This document shows positions 1 through 9,321 of a DNA stretch of 64,000 nt, in pieces. Location: NCBI RefSeq assembly GCF_000300235.2, contig NZ_CP004388.1:3542001-3606000 (forward strand). The letters are read 5' to 3'. The notes under the pieces are model-generated. The model made no database searches, had not been told where the DNA came from, and saw nothing but the letters and a program-made list of their open reading frames with translations. Within the stretch, counting starts at the first letter, position 1. Each line of letters begins with the position of its first letter. Made by a program: the position numbers and the translations under genes. The stretch is from Thalassospira xiamenensis M-5 = DSM 17429. GTDB lineage: Bacteria; Pseudomonadota; Alphaproteobacteria; Rhodospirillales; Thalassospiraceae.

Positions 1-253
1 TCTGTTCATCCACCAGACCAATCCGTTGCCGCCAGCGTAGCCGATGCCCCGAAACCCGTTTATCAATCTGGGCAAATTCCAACGCCGGGTCGCCACCAAG
101 GGTGCGAAAAATCACCGGCAAATGACCGCGCAATTCAGCAAACGTGATCGCGTGTTCAACATGATCGCGATAGCTTTCCTGATTGCGTGATGCAATCCGG
201 TGCCAGATCATGCCGACCTGTTCTTCGAATTCCAGAAAATCGAAACTCATCAT
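1..253 (-). CDS. norD: NorD, nitric oxide reductase activation protein (5' part only)
   Basis: Only the first 84 codons are in the window; the gene runs off the left edge. Two adjacent ATG codons open the frame and the protein begins MMSFDFLEFEEQVGMIWHRI, the usual NorD N-terminal style. NorD is a cytoplasmic von Willebrand-type protein that works with the AAA+ protein NorQ in maturing or activating the NorCB complex. The metal-binding VWA part is not visible here. It starts 13 bases after the norQ stop, as the last visible gene of norC-norB-norQ-norD. The assignment rests on N-terminal resemblance and operon position. Confidence 0.8.
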   Translation of the reverse strand, partial: MMSFDFLEFEEQVGMIWHRIASRNQESYRDHVEHAITFAELRGHLPVIFRTLGGDPALEFAQIDKRVSGHRLRWRQRIGLVDEQ

Positions 254-266
254 CGCCTCCCGGCTG

Positions 267-1076
267 TCAGCCCCGGATAATCCCGATGGCCTCGCGAAGG
301 CCCGCCTTGATATCCGCATCATCCGACAGTGGTTCGATGATGGCCGCATTGATGGCGTCATCAAATGCTACATTGGCCATCAGAAGCGTCGCGCCATAGA
401 CCAGCAACCGGGTTGAAACAGCTTCTTCAAGATCAATACCGGTAAGCTTGCGAATATTGCCCGCAATGCGCACCAGAAGGGCTGCCCGTTCAACATCGAT
501 CCCGGTTTCACGCATGATGACCGCTTTTTCGGTTTCCGCGTCCGGGAAATCGAACTCGACGGCCAGAAAACGCTGTCGGGTCGATGGTTTAAGCTGCTTC
601 AGAAGGTTCTGGTAACCGGGGTTATAGGACACCACCAGCATGAAATTGGCAGGAGCTTCAAGCATCTCGCCCGTCCGGTCTAGCGGCAACAGACGCCGAT
701 CATCCGTCAACGGATGAAGGACCACCGTCACGTCCTTGCGCGCCTCCACCACCTCATCAAGATAGCAGATACCACCGTGCCGGACCGCACGTGTCAACGG
801 ACCATCCACCCAAACCGTTTCCCCGCCCTTGATCAGATAGCGCCCCGTCAGATCCGCAGCGGTCAAATCGTCATGGCAGGAAACGGTATAAAGCGGAACG
901 CCCAGCTTTGCAGCCATATGGGATACAAAACGTGTTTTCCCGCAACCGGTCGGTCCCTTTAACAACAAGGGCAGATGCTGCTGCCAGGCTGTTTCAAACA
1001 GCTGCTGTTCGTTGCCGGTAGACTGATAATAAGGAACGTCTTGCTGGGCGAGTACGTCTTTAAGAGCGGTCTGCAT
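267..1076 (-). CDS. norQ: NorQ, MoxR-type AAA+ ATPase for nitric oxide reductase activation
   Basis: A 269-residue MoxR/CbbQ/NirQ-type AAA+ ATPase. Walker A GPTGCGKTRF lies at residues 41-50 and a Walker B with ICYLDEV follows near residue 105. The C-terminal half matches the CbbQ/NorQ lid region. With NorD it is needed for assembly or activation of NorCB in denitrifiers. The chosen ATG at 1076 has AGGAG seven bases upstream; the frame stays open further upstream but that part has no family resemblance. It lies about 130 bases downstream of norB. Confidence 0.93.
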   Translation of the reverse strand: MQTALKDVLAQQDVPYYQSTGNEQQLFETAWQQHLPLLLKGPTGCGKTRFVSHMAAKLGVPLYTVSCHDDLTAADLTGRYLIKGGETVWVDGPLTRAVRHGGICYLDEVVEARKDVTVVLHPLTDDRRLLPLDRTGEMLEAPANFMLVVSYNPGYQNLLKQLKPSTRQRFLAVEFDFPDAETEKAVIMRETGIDVERAALLVRIAGNIRKLTGIDLEEAVSTRLLVYGATLLMANVAFDDAINAAIIEPLSDDADIKAGLREAIGIIRG

Positions 1077-1204
1077 TTGAATGCTCCTTGGAAAATGGGG
1101 AGGCCGAAAATGACAACGACCGGTCGCGGGAACCAACCGGTCGTTGTCCGCCATGTGTCGTCATGGAAGAGAGCATGAAATCGAACACACAGACTTGATT
1201 GCCG

Positions 1205-2575
<1,371 letters not shown>

Positions 2576-3028
2576 TTATCCCGCCTCGTTCGGCGGCCAG
2601 TTCTGGGTGTCGATTTCACTGGTCCATTTCAGGAAGTCGACAAGCTCATCGAGCTCCTGATCTGTAAGGTTGAATTGCGGCATCTGGCGGCGGCCTTCGA
2701 TGCCTGTGGGCTGTGCGGCCATCCATGCCTTAAGCATATCGCGCGCACCTTCCGGATCATCTTCACCGCCATACCGCACCCAGACATTGCCAAGTTCAGG
2801 TGCGAAATAGGCACCCTCGCCCAAAAGCGTATGACAGTTGATGCATGAATTGCGTTCCCAGACATGCTTGCCCGCGACAACCGATGGCGTCAGCTGATCC
2901 TGATTGCTGGACTCGTTGACGATATAGTTGTGACTGTGCAAGGTCAGTCCGATAAAGATGACCAGAAAGAAGATCGTTCCGCCGTAGAAGATGTTTCGGG
3001 CGGCAGATTTTGTCAGTCGTTCCGACAT
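2576..3028 (-). CDS. norC: NorC, nitric oxide reductase cytochrome c subunit
   Basis: A 150-residue protein with one N-terminal membrane anchor (about residues 12-32) and a periplasmic cytochrome c domain. The haem c site is C62-I-N-C65-H66, and a distal methionine is likely in RRQMPQFNLTDQE. NorC passes electrons from periplasmic cytochrome c to NorB. It is the first gene of norCBQD, and its leader holds an FNR/NnrR-type box. Confidence 0.97.
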   Translation of the reverse strand: MSERLTKSAARNIFYGGTIFFLVIFIGLTLHSHNYIVNESSNQDQLTPSVVAGKHVWERNSCINCHTLLGEGAYFAPELGNVWVRYGGEDDPEGARDMLKAWMAAQPTGIEGRRQMPQFNLTDQELDELVDFLKWTSEIDTQNWPPNEAG

Positions 3029-3120
3029 GTGAACGGATCCTCACTCCGATTGGCAGTTCAATGCCGCTCTGTCCCCAAAACGGCGTCATGCAATCATTTC
3101 CCGACTGGACGTTTCCCACC

Positions 3121-3134
3121 TTGACTACCGTCAA
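3121..3134 (-). promoter_or_regulatory. FNR/NnrR-type box upstream of norC
   Basis: TTGACTACCGTCAA is a perfect TTGAC-N4-GTCAA dyad. Its centre is about 99 bases upstream of the norC ATG. A class II position at -41.5 would put the transcription start near 3087. CRP/FNR-family regulators of denitrification (FnrL, NnrR/Dnr) use this half-site pattern; which one acts here cannot be read from the DNA. Confidence 0.82.
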
Positions 3135-3137
3135 ACG

Positions 3138-3163
3138 AAAAAAGCCCCGCACAATGGCGGGGC
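3138..3163 (-). terminator. Intrinsic terminator after the RIC gene
   Basis: Read on the minus strand, a GCCCCGC / GCGGGGC stem with a 6-base loop is followed by a T run. It sits about 50 bases after the RIC stop and just before the norC FNR-type box, separating the two genes. Confidence 0.8.
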
Positions 3164-3213
3164 AGGTGAGGTCGGAAATGCACGGCAGGAAGGATAAGGC
3201 AAACCGCGTCAGG

Positions 3214-3921
3214 CTATTCAAAACGCGGAAACAGTATTTCATTCTCAAGATGGATATGCGCCACCAGGTCTTCGACCAGCTTGGCCGTGCCGGAATAAAG
3301 CGCCCGCCATGAACCACAGACACCGTCGGGCAACGTGAAATTGTTGGTCAGCTTTTGCAGTTTATGGATGGCTTCGGCATGCTCGTCATGTTCTTCGCGC
3401 ATGCAATGGATCGGCATGATCAGGGGGATTGTGCTGGCACTGTTGCGTTGCATTTCGCGCATCGCCGGAAACAGAACCATTTCCTCTTTCGCCATATGGG
3501 AATCAAGCTTCTCCGTCATTTCAAACAGCGCGTCGGCCAATCCCGCCGGGGCGTCCGGATGATCTCCGTGAACGGCCTCGACCTTCCGGGCAAGCAGGAT
3601 GAGTTCGGCCAGTTCATCACGATGGGTCTGATGATACCGATCCAGAATAAAATCGATGAAGCCATCGATATCATTTGGATCCGGCAAGGTCAGTGGCCCC
3701 TTGGGCAAATCGCACAATTCACGGGCAATCAGACCGGCATCCAATCCTTTCGCACCGGCGACCTCGTCCAGCGACTTGTTGCTTGAACAGCAAAATCCGA
3801 TTTTATGGCGTCGCAAAACCAGGGTTGCCCCCGGAAAGCTTGCGACCAGATCGCCGATCTTGCGATGGACCAGATTTGCTGAATTGGCAGGCTCCTGATC
3901 ATGTGTGAAATCGGATTGCAT
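3214..3921 (-). CDS. RIC/YtfE/DnrN-type di-iron iron-sulfur cluster repair protein
   Basis: A 235-residue protein with an N-terminal ScdA-type domain carrying the C44-C45 pair (KIGFCCSSNKS) and a C-terminal hemerythrin-like HHE domain. The likely di-iron ligands lie in HQTHRDEL, HMAKEEMVLFPAM, CMREEHDEHAE and HIHLENEILFP. RIC proteins repair Fe-S centres damaged by NO. The ATG at 3921 has GGAGG nine bases upstream. An upstream TTG at 3999 lies inside an FNR-type box and is rejected as a start. Position beside norC fits defence against NO made during denitrification. The names dnrN, ytfE and scdA are used for different orthologues, so no symbol is given. Confidence 0.93.
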   Translation of the reverse strand: MQSDFTHDQEPANSANLVHRKIGDLVASFPGATLVLRRHKIGFCCSSNKSLDEVAGAKGLDAGLIARELCDLPKGPLTLPDPNDIDGFIDFILDRYHQTHRDELAELILLARKVEAVHGDHPDAPAGLADALFEMTEKLDSHMAKEEMVLFPAMREMQRNSASTIPLIMPIHCMREEHDEHAEAIHKLQKLTNNFTLPDGVCGSWRALYSGTAKLVEDLVAHIHLENEILFPRFE

Positions 3922-3985
3922 GCTGGCGGACCTCCATCCCCGGATATTGATCCACCCAAGTTTAGGCACCTTCCCAAAAGTCACG

Positions 3986-3999
3986 TTGACGATGGTCAA
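3986..3999 (-). promoter_or_regulatory. FNR/NnrR-type box upstream of the RIC gene
   Basis: TTGACGATGGTCAA on the plus strand (TTGACCATCGTCAA on the minus strand), with both TTGAC/GTCAA half-sites intact. The centre is about 71 bases upstream of the ATG at 3921. A CTAAAC sequence at 3960-3965 on the minus strand is a plausible -10 at the right distance. Confidence 0.8.
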
Positions 4000-4105
4000 G
4001 TAGCCCTACGTGGAATTTTGCGATCCCCCCTGCCCGATACTGTCTTGCAAAAGCAGAACCTTTCCGCCTTATCAAGAACCGTAAAAATTCAAATCTTTCA
4101 GTGAT

Positions 4106-4119
4106 TTGACGGACATCAA
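4106..4119 (+). promoter_or_regulatory. FNR-type box upstream of ubiTUV
   Basis: TTGACGGACATCAA keeps one perfect TTGAC half-site and an ATCAA half-site. A candidate -10, GACAAT, lies at 4139-4144, about 29 bases centre to centre, as expected for a class II FNR-activated promoter. The GTG of ubiT follows at 4177. Confidence 0.72.
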
Positions 4120-4176
4120 CACCTTAAGACCCAAACATGACAATACTTCCGGAACCAATTCGGTCCGGAGTCCGCC

Positions 4177-4881
4177 GTGTCAATCAAACGCCCGTCATTT
4201 ACACCCTTTCTGCTGATGAACCCCATCGTTCGAAATGGTCCGGCATTCGCGCTGGAACGTCTGTGCCAGCACGCCATGGCAACCATGTATCGTCGACACA
4301 AACCCGTTTTCGAACGGGTCACCGAACGCGAAACATTTGCCCTGCTCGTATGCCCGACCGATCTTGATCTCGACCTTTTCCTTGCCCTTGATCCCAAGGC
4401 CCCCGTCCTGCGCCCGGCCCATGAGGGGGATGACAATATCATCGCGGCACGGATCATCGGCCCGCTTCCGGTCCTTCTGGAACTGCTCGAAGGAAAATCC
4501 GACGGGGACGCGCTGTTTTTCTCGCGCGCATTACGAATAGAGGGCCGGACCGACCTTGTCGTTGCCCTTCGCAATGCTCTGGACGGCGAAGAAATAGACT
4601 TGCGTTCGGCCGTCATTGAAAGCTTCGGCGCGTTGGGTCCTGTGGCAAGTCTGGCACTTCGCGCCGCCGAAGCGGCATATCGCCAGATGCAATCGGACAT
4701 GGACCGCGTTGCCGACACCCTGATGTCCCCGATTGAAAAACGTCTGGGCGGACTTGACCGGCGTCTTGGCGAACATGCGGAAAACATTTCAGGGCTTCAG
4801 AAATCAGTAAAACGTCGCACGCCGCGCACCGCTCAGACCGCGCTGGCAGGTGATGATTTCGCCCTGCCCGATCCTTCATAA
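4177..4881 (+). CDS. ubiT: UbiT, SCP2-domain protein for oxygen-independent ubiquinone synthesis
   Basis: A 234-residue protein with an SCP2-type sterol carrier fold over about residues 35-150. The motif region reads IIGPLPVLLELLEGKSDGDA and then ALRIEGRTDLVVALRNALDG, as in the YhbT/UbiT family. UbiT binds prenylated quinone intermediates and works with UbiU and UbiV to make ubiquinone without oxygen. GTG at 4177 is chosen because GGAG lies six bases upstream. The C-terminal 60 residues after the SCP2 domain are charged and longer than in E. coli YhbT. The gene heads ubiT-ubiU-ubiV behind an FNR-type box. Confidence 0.87.
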   Translation: MSIKRPSFTPFLLMNPIVRNGPAFALERLCQHAMATMYRRHKPVFERVTERETFALLVCPTDLDLDLFLALDPKAPVLRPAHEGDDNIIAARIIGPLPVLLELLEGKSDGDALFFSRALRIEGRTDLVVALRNALDGEEIDLRSAVIESFGALGPVASLALRAAEAAYRQMQSDMDRVADTLMSPIEKRLGGLDRRLGEHAENISGLQKSVKRRTPRTAQTALAGDDFALPDPS

Positions 4882-4905
4882 CCGACAAACACATACAGGG
4901 ATTTC

Positions 4906-5883
4906 ATGGAACTAGTTTGCCCGGCAGGAACCCCCGCCAGTCTGCGTGCCGCCGTCGAGGCCGGTGCGGATGTTGTATATTGCGGTTTCCGCGATGCGAC
5001 CAATGCCCGCAACTTTCCGGGGTTGAATTTTTCCCGACCCGAACTGGCCGAGGCCGTTACATTCGCACATAGACATGGCGTGCATGTCTATCTGGCCTGC
5101 AACACCTATCCGCAGGCCGGTTCCGAAGATATCTGGCATAAGGCCGTCGATGATGCGGTTGCAATCGGTGTTGATGCCGTCATTCTGGCCGATATCGGTT
5201 TGCTGCGCTATGCCCGCGATAAACATCCCGATGCACGCCTGCATCTGTCGGTACAGGCATCCGCCTCGAACGAGGAAGCCATTCGTTTTTACCACCGCGA
5301 GTTTGGCGTGCGCCGTGTGGTTCTGCCGCGTGTCCTGTCGCTCGAAGAAATCCGGATGTTAAACCGGCGCATTTCAGTGGAAACCGAAGTTTTCGCCTTT
5401 GGCGGCATGTGTGTCATGGCCGAAGGCCGTTGTTCGCTATCTTCCTATGCCACAGGGGAAAGCCCCAACATGAATGGCGTTTGTTCACCAGCAGCCCACG
5501 TCCATTACGAGGAACGCGGCGACAGCACCGTTTCCCGCCTTGGCAATTTTGCAATCAATGTTTACGGCAACGATGAAAAGGTCGGATATCCGACCCTTTG
5601 CAAAGGCCGGTTTCGCGCCATGGACAAGGCCGGTTACCTGTTCGAAGAACCCACCAGCCTTGACGTTACCGCAATCCTGCCCGAACTCGCCGATGCCGGT
5701 GTAACCGCCCTTAAGATAGAAGGACGCCAACGCGGCAAGGCTTATATCACGCAGGTTGTCGGCGCATTCCGCGCGTCCCTTGATCGCATTGCCAATGGGC
5801 AAACCGGTACGCGCAGTAATCTGGCTGCCCTTAGCGAAGGTCAGGCAGATACAACAGGTGCCTATCGGAGAAGCTGGCAATGA
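4906..5883 (+). CDS. ubiU: UbiU, U32-family 4Fe-4S hydroxylase subunit (anaerobic ubiquinone synthesis)
   Basis: A 325-residue peptidase U32-family protein. The four cysteines that bind the 4Fe-4S cluster in UbiU are visible at C169, C176, C193 and C232 (GGMCVMAEGRCS, NGVCSPA, YPTLCKGR). UbiU and UbiV form a heterodimer that hydroxylates the ubiquinone ring using prephenate instead of O2. The stop overlaps the ubiV start by ATGA, indicating translational coupling. Confidence 0.95.
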   Translation: MELVCPAGTPASLRAAVEAGADVVYCGFRDATNARNFPGLNFSRPELAEAVTFAHRHGVHVYLACNTYPQAGSEDIWHKAVDDAVAIGVDAVILADIGLLRYARDKHPDARLHLSVQASASNEEAIRFYHREFGVRRVVLPRVLSLEEIRMLNRRISVETEVFAFGGMCVMAEGRCSLSSYATGESPNMNGVCSPAAHVHYEERGDSTVSRLGNFAINVYGNDEKVGYPTLCKGRFRAMDKAGYLFEEPTSLDVTAILPELADAGVTALKIEGRQRGKAYITQVVGAFRASLDRIANGQTGTRSNLAALSEGQADTTGAYRRSWQ

Positions 5884-6797
5884 CAAAATCAAGACTGGTC
5901 ATGGGGCCTATTTTGTTTCACTGGGACGAAAACCGTAAAAAGGATTTCTATGCCCGCATTGCCGATGAAATCGATGTTGATACAGTCCATGTTGGTGAAG
6001 TCGTCTGTGCCAAACGCATGCCGTTCTTTGACAAACATCTGCCCGACATCATCGAACGGCTTCAGAATGCCGGAAAGGAAGTCGTCTTCTCGACACTGGC
6101 CCTCGTGATGAATGAACGCGAGATCGCCCAGCTGCGTGAAATTGCCGAAATGCCGAACCTTCTGATCGAAGCCAACGACATATCTTCCATCGGCCTGCTT
6201 TCCGGCCGCCCGCATGTCGTCGGGCCGTACATCAATACATATAACGAAAGCACCTTGGACTACCTGATTTCCAGAGGTGCACACCGCGCATCGCTTCCCT
6301 GGGAATTGCCGATGTCATCGATTGAAGCCCTTTGCAACGCGCGTAAAACGGCCGAGATCGAAGTCCAGATATTCGGTCGTGTCCCGCTTGCCATATCAGC
6401 CCGGTGCTACTCTGCACGCGCACATGGCTTGCACAAGGATGGCTGCCGATATGTCTGTGGCGAGGCCCTTGATGGCATGGATGTCGAAACGCTGGATCAC
6501 ACACCGTTTCTTGCCGTCAATGGTCTGCAAACCCTGTCCAGTCACTATCTGGAATTATCAACCGCTATTGATGATCTGAAAGATGCCGGTGTTAACGCCT
6601 TCCGGATTTCACCGCACACTCTTGATATGGTGCGTGTTGCCAATCTCTACCGTCGTCTGATTGACGGTGAAACCTCGTCTGACGAGGTCAGGCAATCGTT
6701 GCTGGAAATGCAAAACGATCTGGCTTTCGCCGATGGCTTCCTGCACAGCCTTCCGGGTGCAGATCTCCGGGAAACGCTTGGTTCCCGGGCAGAATAG
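5880..6797 (+). CDS. ubiV: UbiV, partner 4Fe-4S U32-family subunit (anaerobic ubiquinone synthesis)
   Basis: A 305-residue U32-family protein, shorter than UbiU. The UbiV cysteine pattern is present: C43 in EVVCAKRMPF, then C176, C189 and C193 with the family spacing of 12 and 3 residues. It forms the heterodimer with UbiU. The start overlaps the ubiU stop (ATGA). Placed between the nor and nos clusters, it would keep ubiquinone available for respiration without oxygen. Confidence 0.95.
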   Translation: MTKSRLVMGPILFHWDENRKKDFYARIADEIDVDTVHVGEVVCAKRMPFFDKHLPDIIERLQNAGKEVVFSTLALVMNEREIAQLREIAEMPNLLIEANDISSIGLLSGRPHVVGPYINTYNESTLDYLISRGAHRASLPWELPMSSIEALCNARKTAEIEVQIFGRVPLAISARCYSARAHGLHKDGCRYVCGEALDGMDVETLDHTPFLAVNGLQTLSSHYLELSTAIDDLKDAGVNAFRISPHTLDMVRVANLYRRLIDGETSSDEVRQSLLEMQNDLAFADGFLHSLPGADLRETLGSRAE

Positions 6798-6840
6798 CCT
6801 TCCCCACCGCGCAAATATCCATATCCCGAATACAGATATG

Positions 6841-6916
6841 AAAAGGGCCACAGCCTGATGAACTGTGGCCCTTCGATACATTGTGCAGGGGAGTGGACAG
6901 CTCAATGTATTGACGA
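6841..6916 (-). ncRNA. Candidate FNR-activated small RNA with a C-rich hairpin loop
   Basis: This lies between the convergent 3' ends of ubiV and nosX. On the minus strand a perfect FNR-type box (6951-6964) is followed at class II distance by a TATACT -10 (6923-6928), giving a start near 6916. The predicted RNA of about 75 bases has two stems. The first is ATACATTG/CAATGTAT (6903-6910 with 6876-6883) around a 19-base loop containing CCACTCCCCTGC, which is complementary to ribosome-binding-site sequence. The second is AAGGGCCACAG/CTGTGGCCCTT with a short T run, an intrinsic terminator. No small ORF is apparent. The ends are predicted and the strand is set by the -10 and terminator orientation. 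Confidence 0.66.
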
Positions 6917-6922
6917 TGGTTG

Positions 6923-6928
6923 GAGTAT
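6923..6928 (-). promoter_or_regulatory. -10 element of the candidate FNR-activated small RNA
   Basis: TATACT on the minus strand matches TATAAT in five of six positions. Its centre is 32 bases from the FNR box centre. No comparable -10 exists on the plus-strand side of the box. Confidence 0.6.
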
Positions 6929-6950
6929 AATTGATTTGCTTTGATACTCC

Positions 6951-6964
6951 TTGACGGTCGTCAA
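6951..6964 (-). promoter_or_regulatory. FNR-type box between convergent ubiV and nosX
   Basis: TTGACGGTCGTCAA is a perfect TTGAC-N4-GTCAA dyad. It lies upstream of no protein gene, only of the candidate small RNA on the minus strand. Confidence 0.78.
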
Positions 6965-6998
6965 TTAGGACTGCCTTTGCGGGTTTCCTGCTTTTGGA

Positions 6999-7988
6999 TC
7001 ACACATCAATTTCTATTTCCTGCACCTCGCCCAAAGGCACAAGAAGGATTTTTCGAACAGGCAGATGACGCGCTGCATGCCGTATTTCGGTTTCACGCAT
7101 CATCGAAAACGCGGTTGAAAACGCATCGGCATCCGTTGCGGTATCTGCAAAGACACTCACCCTCTCCCACAAGGCGGGCGAATGTCCGCTGCGCGGGTCG
7201 ATCAGATGGGTATAATTCCCGTTCAAACTGAACCTGAATCCCGAACCTGACGACGTTGCCAATGCACCATAATACATCCTGACTCCACTGGACGACTGCG
7301 CATCGTTCCCGCCAAATCTTACCGGCCATCCCGTACCGTCTATTCTGGGACCAATCGCGTATTTTTCGCCAAGGTCAACCAGCACATTCTTCATGCCGTT
7401 TCGCCGGAAAACCCCCGCGACACGGTCGGTGATATAACCCTGTGCCATACCATTCAGCGTGACCTGCATGCCCTGTTGCGCAAAGGAAACCCGGTTCGGT
7501 TCAATCCGGATTGCCTCATATCCGATCAAGGATTTCAGCCTCCCGATTTCTGCATGAACTGCACCTTCATCAGTGATAGCGATCTGCTGCGACAGTTCTG
7601 TTAGCCGCGCCCAAACGGTCTGGATCGTCGGATCGAATGCGCCATCGGTATGTCTGGAAATCATGGCCGCGCGCGACATCAGTTCAACAAATTCCTGTTC
7701 GGGGTTTTCGACAAATCCATCGCGATTCAAACGCGAAATTGTCGCCTCCGGTCGATACAGACTGAACATGTTTTCCAGTCGTTCGATTTCGGAAAGTGCC
7801 GACGAAATCATTTCATCGGCCTGATCTTGCGAAAGGCCGTCCAGATAGATTGCAGCCGCTGCACCAAGGGCGGTTCCCTGCCAACGGTGCAGCTTATCTG
7901 GCGCGGCAAAGGCCTTGGGGGATACCAAGGCGATTGATGCCGCACTGGCAAACAGGGTGATAAAGCGACGACGGTTCAAGTCTGTCAT
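6999..7988 (-). CDS. nosX: NosX, ApbE-type FMN transferase of the nos cluster
   Basis: A 329-residue ApbE-family flavin transferase with a Tat-type signal (NRRRFITLF then a hydrophobic stretch, residues 5-28). The family core is visible in NGMAQGYITDRVAGVFRR, LVDLGEKYAIGPR and GNYTHLIDPRSGHSPA. NosX attaches FMN to a threonine of NosR in the periplasm and so supports electron supply to NosZ. The start overlaps the nosL stop by ATGA. It is the last gene of nosRZDFYLX. Confidence 0.93.
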   Translation of the reverse strand: MTDLNRRRFITLFASAASIALVSPKAFAAPDKLHRWQGTALGAAAAIYLDGLSQDQADEMISSALSEIERLENMFSLYRPEATISRLNRDGFVENPEQEFVELMSRAAMISRHTDGAFDPTIQTVWARLTELSQQIAITDEGAVHAEIGRLKSLIGYEAIRIEPNRVSFAQQGMQVTLNGMAQGYITDRVAGVFRRNGMKNVLVDLGEKYAIGPRIDGTGWPVRFGGNDAQSSSGVRMYYGALATSSGSGFRFSLNGNYTHLIDPRSGHSPALWERVSVFADTATDADAFSTAFSMMRETEIRHAARHLPVRKILLVPLGEVQEIEIDV

Positions 7989-8500
7989 GACGCACCTCCG
8001 TCCGAAGGTCCAAGATCAAAAACGTAGTCATCAGGGATGTCTTTATAGTCGACAATCTGCCCCCCATGCGCGGTTACGAATGACTGGGCGGCGGCAAGGG
8101 TCCCGAATGGCACGGCTTCGCCAATTCCCATACCGCTTGTCATGTCACTGCCGATCACGAAATGTGCGCTATCAATGGCCACCCAGTTTGGCGGCGGGGA
8201 TTGCCAGTCGGCATAACCGGTCATGTCATTGACGTAAATGACCGCCACGTCACGGGCTTCACCGGGCATAAGCGTAAACGCAATCGCGTCACGTACCGAC
8301 GGGAACCATAAAATTTCGCCATTCGATTTACGGTGCAGCTGGGCCTTTGGCCCCGGATGATCGGCAACAATCATGCCGCAGAAAAAGCCAGAAACATCGC
8401 GTGTCAGATCCTGCGGATCGGGCCGCGCGACAATCTCCTGCTCGCGGCATCCCGCAAGCAGGATCGCTCCGAGAACGGCAAACGGTAAAATGGCTTTCAT
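7985..8500 (-). CDS. nosL: NosL, copper-binding lipoprotein for NosZ maturation
   Basis: A 171-residue lipoprotein. A short signal ends in the lipobox LLAGC (lipidated C18), and a likely copper-binding stretch FFCGMIVADHPGPKAQ follows. NosL delivers Cu(I) for assembly of the NosZ copper centres. ATG at 8500 is chosen because GGAGG lies just upstream, the signal peptide then starts correctly, and it gives an ATGA overlap with the nosY stop. The open frame upstream has no family resemblance. Confidence 0.92.
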   Translation of the reverse strand: MKAILPFAVLGAILLAGCREQEIVARPDPQDLTRDVSGFFCGMIVADHPGPKAQLHRKSNGEILWFPSVRDAIAFTLMPGEARDVAVIYVNDMTGYADWQSPPPNWVAIDSAHFVIGSDMTSGMGIGEAVPFGTLAAAQSFVTAHGGQIVDYKDIPDDYVFDLGPSDGGAS

Positions 8501-9321
8501 AACTGCTTCCTCCGGAACAGCACCACCGCCAGTATCAGCGGAACAACAACCCACATGCCGAGCGAGAGCACGGGTGCGAAACCGTTACCGATACCTTCAA
8601 GGTCCGATATCACTAGCCCGGCCGCAACCCGGACATCCTCAAAACCCGAAAGATTGATCATGCGAAATGCATCAGCCGGATTGACAGTCAGAAGCACATC
8701 GAAAACCGGTGCGCTTATGCCTTCGCCGCCATCGGCAACCAACGCCCCCAAAAGCGCCATGTCATAAACGATCACCAGACAAAGCCACAAACCAAACGCC
8801 AGGGCCGCCGCGGCACTCCGTTGACGGGGCATGGCACTGATGGCCAATCCAAGTGCGACAAAAGCCGCCCCCAGCGCAACCGAACTCCCCATTAGAACAC
8901 CAAAGGCCATCCAGTTGGCGCTTTCAATCCCCCCGTAAACAAGGACAAGTGCCGCTGATCCGAAACCAAGAACAGTTGCCAATCCAAGGCCCAGCGTCTG
9001 GCCCAGAAACTTTCCGATAATGATGTCGGATCGCGACAGCGGATAGGTCAGCAACAAAAGCATCGTCCCGCGTTCAACCTCGCCAACCAACGCGTCATAG
9101 GACAGCAACAACGCCATCAATGGCAGCAAAAAGACCGAAAGGCTGGCCAGACTGACGATCGTAACAGCCAGTTGATCGACGCCAACGGTGCCCGCCGGCG
9201 CACTTCCCAGAAAAGTAAGGCTAAGCGAAAACAGGACCAGCGCCGCGGTCGCGCCCAAAAACCAGCGATTGCGAATTCCGTCCCGAAATTCCTTGATTGC
9301 AATGATGACAAGTTCTCTCAT
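8497..9321 (-). CDS. nosY: NosY, ABC transporter permease for NosZ maturation
   Basis: A 274-residue membrane protein of the ABC-2 permease type with about six membrane segments. It begins MRELVIIAIKEFRDGIRNRW, typical of NosY, and contains the conserved DALVGEVERGTMLLLLTYPLSR segment. NosY and NosF form the transporter that acts with periplasmic NosD in building the CuZ centre of NosZ. It overlaps nosF upstream and nosL downstream by ATGA. Confidence 0.95.
   Translation of the reverse strand: MRELVIIAIKEFRDGIRNRWFLGATAALVLFSLSLTFLGSAPAGTVGVDQLAVTIVSLASLSVFLLPLMALLLSYDALVGEVERGTMLLLLTYPLSRSDIIIGKFLGQTLGLGLATVLGFGSAALVLVYGGIESANWMAFGVLMGSSVALGAAFVALGLAISAMPRQRSAAAALAFGLWLCLVIVYDMALLGALVADGGEGISAPVFDVLLTVNPADAFRMINLSGFEDVRVAAGLVISDLEGIGNGFAPVLSLGMWVVVPLILAVVLFRRKQL

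Noticed and set aside
3922..3999. Extended N terminus for the RIC protein starting at 3999
   Set aside because: The start would be a TTG inside the FNR-type box, and the real ATG at 3921 has a good GGAGG site and the family N terminus.
6843..6873. Hairpin as terminator of ubiV
   Set aside because: On the plus strand the stem is followed by CGATACA with no T run. The T run is on the minus strand, so it belongs to the candidate small RNA (or, failing that, to the nos transcript).
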